From JBMNGN01 sp050949865 (GTDB lineage: Bacteria; Bacillota; Syntrophomonadia; Syntrophomonadales; Syntrophomonadaceae): a stretch of 64,000 bases of DNA. A program made the translations under genes and the position numbers. Shown here piece by piece: positions 60,240 to 64,000 of this stretch. The stretch lies in contig JBMNGN010000004.1 in the NCBI GenBank assembly GCA_050949865.1, forward strand, positions 558,001-622,000, written 5' to 3'. Every line of letters starts with the position of its first letter. The first letter of the stretch is position 1. The notes under the pieces were generated by a model. The model saw only the letters and a list, made by a program, of their open reading frames with translations, searched no databases and was not told the DNA's origin.

Positions 60240-61277
60240 TTGTACAAAATAGGAATTGTTGGAGATGGATATACAGCTGCTGATCTGCTGAGACTCCTGG
60301 CAGGTCATGATGAAGTTGAGCCGGTGTGTATTTTGTCAACTGATAACGTAGGGAAAAGAATTGATCAGGTATATCCTCATTTAAAAGGCTTCTCTGATTT
60401 AGTATGTGAAGAGAGCGTTCCAGCCCGCCTAAAAGGGCGCTGTGATGCGGTTTTCCTGGCTCTTCCCCATGGAATTTCAGTGAGGATAGTACCGGAGCTG
60501 CTATCTTATGGAATCAAATGTATTGATTTGGGGGCCGATTTCCGGCTGAAAGAAGTGGATATTTATGAAAAGTATTATGAAGCTGCCCATGAAGCTCCGG
60601 AATTGTTAAATGAAGCTGTTTACGGTTTGCCCGAATTAAAACGGGAGGAGATTAAGCGAACTGGATTAGTAGCTAATCCGGGCTGTTTTCCAACCGGAGC
60701 TATACTTCCCCTGGCCCCATTGCTGCAAGGGGGTATTATTGAAACTGCCGGGGTAATAGTGGATTCAAAAAGCGGGGTCAGTGGCGCGGGGAAAACCCCT
60801 AAGGCGACAAGTCATTTCTGTGAGGTGAATGAAGGAGTACGGGCATACGGGGTTGGCAATCACCGGCACGGTCCAGAAATAAACCAGGAACTGAGCTTAT
60901 TGGCCAAAGAAACGGTAAATGCAGTATTCACCCCGCATCTAGTGCCTATGAGCCGCGGGATCCTTACCACCATATATGCCCGGCTGCGGCCAGGTATTAA
61001 ACCATCGCGGGTAAGAGAGGTTATTGAGCAGAAATACGAAGCAGAAACCTTTATAAGGGTGCTGCCTGAAGGAGTTATGCCTCATACTAAATGGGTTTAT
61101 GGCAGTAATTATGTAGACATTGGGGTTTACGTGGATCAGGCGGATAGGAATATTATACTGATATCTGCTCTGGATAACTTGGTTAAAGGGGCTTCAGGGC
61201 AGGCAATTCAAAATTTAAACCTGGTCTTGGGGATAGAAGAAAGTAAAGGCCTAAAGTTTTCAGGGGTTCATCCTTAA
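60240..61277 (+). CDS. argC: N-acetyl-gamma-glutamyl-phosphate reductase
   Basis: 345 aa from TTG 60240, after AAGGGGG. Active-site Cys in VANPGCFPTGA; nucleotide fold GIVGDGYTAADLLRL; SKSGVSGAGKTPK and HRHGPEINQEL. Third step of arginine synthesis. First gene of argCJBD. Confidence 0.98.
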   Translation: MYKIGIVGDGYTAADLLRLLAGHDEVEPVCILSTDNVGKRIDQVYPHLKGFSDLVCEESVPARLKGRCDAVFLALPHGISVRIVPELLSYGIKCIDLGADFRLKEVDIYEKYYEAAHEAPELLNEAVYGLPELKREEIKRTGLVANPGCFPTGAILPLAPLLQGGIIETAGVIVDSKSGVSGAGKTPKATSHFCEVNEGVRAYGVGNHRHGPEINQELSLLAKETVNAVFTPHLVPMSRGILTTIYARLRPGIKPSRVREVIEQKYEAETFIRVLPEGVMPHTKWVYGSNYVDIGVYVDQADRNIILISALDNLVKGASGQAIQNLNLVLGIEESKGLKFSGVHP

Positions 61278-61312
61278 ATATTTTAAGATAGTAAGTTGTG
61301 GGGGTAATGATA

Positions 61313-62518
61313 ATGAGGGTAATTGATGGAGGGGTTACGGCTCCAATGGGGTTTATGGCCCAGGGTGTTTGTGCAGATATTAAAAAGAAGGGTAAAAAAG
61401 ATGTTGCCGTTATCTATTCTTCTATCAGGTGTACGGCTGCCGGTGTTTTTACCGTTAATAATGTAAGGGCCTCGTCGGTTGATATCAGCAAAAGGCATCT
61501 GGAAGATGGCTTTGCCCAGGCCATAGTAGTTAATAGCGGCAATGCTAATGCCTGCACCGGTACTCAAGGAATTTCGGATACCATGTATATCGCGCAATTA
61601 ACCGGGCAGCTATTAGGTATTCCCGCTAATGATATTATAGTAGCTTCAACAGGAGTTATAGGGGTTCCTCTACCCAGAGATAACGTGGCTGAGGGCATAA
61701 AAAAATCAGTGCAAACCCTGTCCAACCAGGGTTCAAGCAATGCGGCCGAGGCCATAATGACTACCGATCTGATAAGTAAAGAGATAGCGGTAGAGGTAGA
61801 CATAGGCGGAAAGGTAGTGACCATCGGCGGTATAGCCAAAGGGTCAGGCATGATACACCCTAATATGGCCACCATGCTGGCCTTCTTAACGACAGATGCT
61901 GCCATTAGCAGCAAATGCTTAAAGAGAGTCCTGAAAGAGTCCTGCGACCAGTCTTTTAACATGATAAGCGTGGACCGGGAAACATCTACCAATGATATGG
62001 CAGTTGTTTTAGCTAACGGAGTGGCTGGTAATCCCTGTATTGAAGATACAGATTCCGAAGGGTACAGAATATTTAAAGAGGCCTTTGACTATGTAAATGC
62101 CAGCTTGGCCAAAATGATTGCCCGGGATGGAGAAGGGGCTACCTGTTTAATTGAAGTTAGAGTGATAAATGCAGTTAGTTTAGATAATGCTCGCCTGATT
62201 GCCCGTTCAATAGTCGGCTCGAATCTGACCAAAGCTGCTATTTTTGGCAGGGATGCTAATTGGGGCCGGATATTGGCTGCAGCCGGGTACTCACAGGCTA
62301 AGTTTGATCTAGATAAAGTTGATATATACATTGGTGAAGAAAAAATGGCTGAAAACGGTATGGGGTTACAATTTAATGAGGAAAAAGCCCGGCAGGAATT
62401 AGAAAAAGATCCGGTAGTAATAACCATTGACCTTAAATCCGGGAATCAGTGTGCCACAGCTTGGGGATGTGATCTTTCCTATGATTATATCCGGATTAAT
62501 GCAGCCTATAGAAGCTAG
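61313..62518 (+). CDS. argJ: Glutamate N-acetyltransferase / amino-acid acetyltransferase
   Basis: 401 aa from ATG 61313, 8 bases after GGGGG; GTG 61298 and ATG 61307 are upstream alternatives. Self-cleavage site in KGSGMIHPNMATMLAF (cut before Thr). Recycles the acetyl group in arginine synthesis, and may also make N-acetylglutamate from acetyl-CoA. Confidence 0.98.
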   Translation: MRVIDGGVTAPMGFMAQGVCADIKKKGKKDVAVIYSSIRCTAAGVFTVNNVRASSVDISKRHLEDGFAQAIVVNSGNANACTGTQGISDTMYIAQLTGQLLGIPANDIIVASTGVIGVPLPRDNVAEGIKKSVQTLSNQGSSNAAEAIMTTDLISKEIAVEVDIGGKVVTIGGIAKGSGMIHPNMATMLAFLTTDAAISSKCLKRVLKESCDQSFNMISVDRETSTNDMAVVLANGVAGNPCIEDTDSEGYRIFKEAFDYVNASLAKMIARDGEGATCLIEVRVINAVSLDNARLIARSIVGSNLTKAAIFGRDANWGRILAAAGYSQAKFDLDKVDIYIGEEKMAENGMGLQFNEEKARQELEKDPVVITIDLKSGNQCATAWGCDLSYDYIRINAAYRS

Positions 62519-62546
62519 AGTATAAAACCTGAAAGGAAGAGCGTGA

Positions 62547-63410
62547 ATGCAGATTTCCGCAATGGAGAAGGCCGGGATACTGGTAGAAGCGCTGCCATAT
62601 ATCAAGGATTTCTATGGTAAGAGGGTAGTGATTAAATACGGTGGAGCAGCCATGTTGGACTGTGAACTAAAAATGAAGGTGATGCAGGACATCGTTTTAA
62701 TGAAATATGTTGGTATGCATCCGGTAATAGTTCATGGGGGCGGCCCTGAAATCAATGATATGCTGGCCCGGCTCAAAATAAAAAGTCAGTTTAGAAATGG
62801 AATGCGGGTAACTGACCGTGAAACCATGGAAATAGTGGAAATGGTTCTCGGCGGGAAGGTTAACAAAGATATAGTTGCCGGGCTAAATGCCAGCGGAGGG
62901 AAGGCTATAGGTATATGCGGCAAAGACGGCGGATTAATCAAAGCTGCTCCTATTGATTCAACCGGGGCAATGGGCTTTGTCGGCCAGGTGAAACAGGTGA
63001 ATCCGGAGATTATTGATATAATCATATCCAACGGATATATCCCTGTTATAGCTCCTATCGGGGTAGATGAGCAAAACCAAACCTATAATATAAATGCAGA
63101 CCTGGTCGCTGCTTCCCTAGCAGTCGCCTTAAAAGCCGATAAGCTGGTTTTACTCACTGATGTTCCGGGGCTCTTGATGGATCCTGATGATCCATCCTCC
63201 CTTATTTCAGTATTAAAGGTGAGCCAGGTGGAAGACTATATCAAGCAGGGAATTATTACCGGAGGTATGCTGCCGAAGATCCAGTGTTGCGTTGAATCGG
63301 TGACTGGTGGAGTAGGGAGGACGCACATCATTGATGGAAGGGTGGCACATGCCATACTGTTGGAGATATTTACTCGGGAAGGAATAGGTACCATGGTGGT
63401 TAACAGTTGA
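62547..63410 (+). CDS. argB: Acetylglutamate kinase
   Basis: 287 aa; KYGGAAM, VHGGGPEI, GKDGGL and LTDVPGLL are amino-acid kinase motifs; ends HAILLEIFTREGIGTMV. Second step of arginine synthesis, commonly inhibited by arginine. 28 bases after argJ. Confidence 0.98.
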   Translation: MQISAMEKAGILVEALPYIKDFYGKRVVIKYGGAAMLDCELKMKVMQDIVLMKYVGMHPVIVHGGGPEINDMLARLKIKSQFRNGMRVTDRETMEIVEMVLGGKVNKDIVAGLNASGGKAIGICGKDGGLIKAAPIDSTGAMGFVGQVKQVNPEIIDIIISNGYIPVIAPIGVDEQNQTYNINADLVAASLAVALKADKLVLLTDVPGLLMDPDDPSSLISVLKVSQVEDYIKQGIITGGMLPKIQCCVESVTGGVGRTHIIDGRVAHAILLEIFTREGIGTMVVNS

Positions 63411-63421
63411 GGAGGGTTTTT

Positions 63422-64000
63422 ATGGACAATGCCGATTTAATAACCAGAGGTACAAGAGTGGTGATGAATACCTATGGCCGCTATCCAATAGCCCTGGTTA
63501 AGGGTAAAGGTGCGTATGTTTGGGATGCCGATGGCAAAAGGTACCTTGATTTCGTTTCGGGCATAGCGGTATGCTCCCTAGGTCACTGTAATGATACCAT
63601 AGCCAAGGTATTGGAGGCCCAGGCCGGTGATTTATGGCATATCTCAAACTTATACTGGATTAAGCCTCAGATTGAATTAGCCGAGGAATTGACCTCTGTA
63701 TCCGGGCTGGGTAAAGCCTTTTTTTGTAACAGCGGGGCTGAGGCTAACGAAGCAGCTATCAAACTAGCCCGGAAATTCTTTTATCGCCGGGGAAAACCCG
63801 AAAAAAACCATATAATTGTTTTTAAAAATTCTTTTCATGGAAGGACCCTAGCTACCGTAACGGCTACCGGACAAGCTAAATACCAGGAAGGATTTGCCCC
63901 TTTGCCTGCCGGATTCCGGTATGCGGAGTTTAATATTCTGGAATCAGTGGAGAAAGAACTTAAGGATGACACTTGTGCAATAATGGTTGAACCTATACAG
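63422..64000 (+). CDS. argD: Acetylornithine aminotransferase (N-terminal part)
   Basis: Cut by the right window edge after 193 codons. PLP class III features: WDADGKRYLDFVSGIAVCSLGH, FFCNSGAEANEAAIKLARKF, FKNSFHGRTLATVTATG. The PLP-binding Lys lies beyond the window. GAGGAGGG precedes ATG 63422, 11 bases after argB. Confidence 0.96.
   Translation, partial: MDNADLITRGTRVVMNTYGRYPIALVKGKGAYVWDADGKRYLDFVSGIAVCSLGHCNDTIAKVLEAQAGDLWHISNLYWIKPQIELAEELTSVSGLGKAFFCNSGAEANEAAIKLARKFFYRRGKPEKNHIIVFKNSFHGRTLATVTATGQAKYQEGFAPLPAGFRYAEFNILESVEKELKDDTCAIMVEPIQ

Overview
The window is chromosomal DNA of an anaerobic, probably spore-forming Clostridia-class Firmicute. The evidence is the Firmicute order of ribosomal genes, a cysteine T-box leader, an L10 leader, sigH and cwlD, zinc-binding (C+) forms of S14, L33 and L36, thyX, and an ECF transporter core plus truA after rplQ. 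The EF-Tu sequence and the acyl-CoA/CoA-transferase genes recall the Syntrophomonadaceae. The glutarate- and succinate-fermenting genus Pelospora is a plausible relative, but that is inference. Almost every real gene lies on the + strand. GTG and TTG starts are very common, and two genes seem to start with ATT or ATC.

Region 1 (1-12203) is a catabolic island. It holds the end of a 4-hydroxybutyrate/butyryl-CoA:acetate-type CoA-transferase, a DASS/SLC13 dicarboxylate transporter and a 598-base gap with structured, RNA-like sequence. Then come a small biotin carrier, an acyl-CoA dehydrogenase of the glutaryl-CoA dehydrogenase type, a split B12-dependent methylmalonyl-CoA mutase (large and small subunits), methylmalonyl-CoA epimerase, a methylmalonyl-CoA decarboxylase/propionyl-CoA carboxylase carboxyltransferase, and two tandem glutaconate-type CoA-transferase gene pairs. 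Together these fit uptake of C4/C5 dicarboxylates, CoA activation, dehydrogenation or carbon-skeleton rearrangement, and biotin-dependent decarboxylation.

Region 2 (12204-18600): a strong promoter and a Cys T-box lead into cysE-cysS-mrnC-thyX-rlmB, then sigH, then five tRNA genes (Thr-TGT, Tyr-GTA, fMet-CAT, Thr-GGT, Met-CAT). A three-unit tandem repeat grows out of the 3' end of the fMet tRNA.

Region 3 (18601-55800) is the transcription/translation super-cluster: tuf1, rpmG, secE, nusG, rplKA, L10 leader, rplJL, an unrecognised membrane protein, rpoBC, L7Ae-like protein, rpsL, rpsG, fusA, tuf2, the S10-spc-alpha block, secY, adk, map, a KOW protein, infA, rpmJ, rpsMKD, rpoA, rplQ, ecfA1A2T, truA, rplM and rpsI. 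The two tuf genes are almost identical in DNA.

Region 4 (55800-64000): cwlD, a two-gene AmmeMemoRadiSam system (a MEMO1-AMMECR1 fusion and a radical SAM enzyme), a crotonase with its own promoter and terminator, and the arginine genes argC-argJ-argB-argD, with argD cut by the window end. I saw no CRISPR array, insertion sequence, rRNA gene or prophage.
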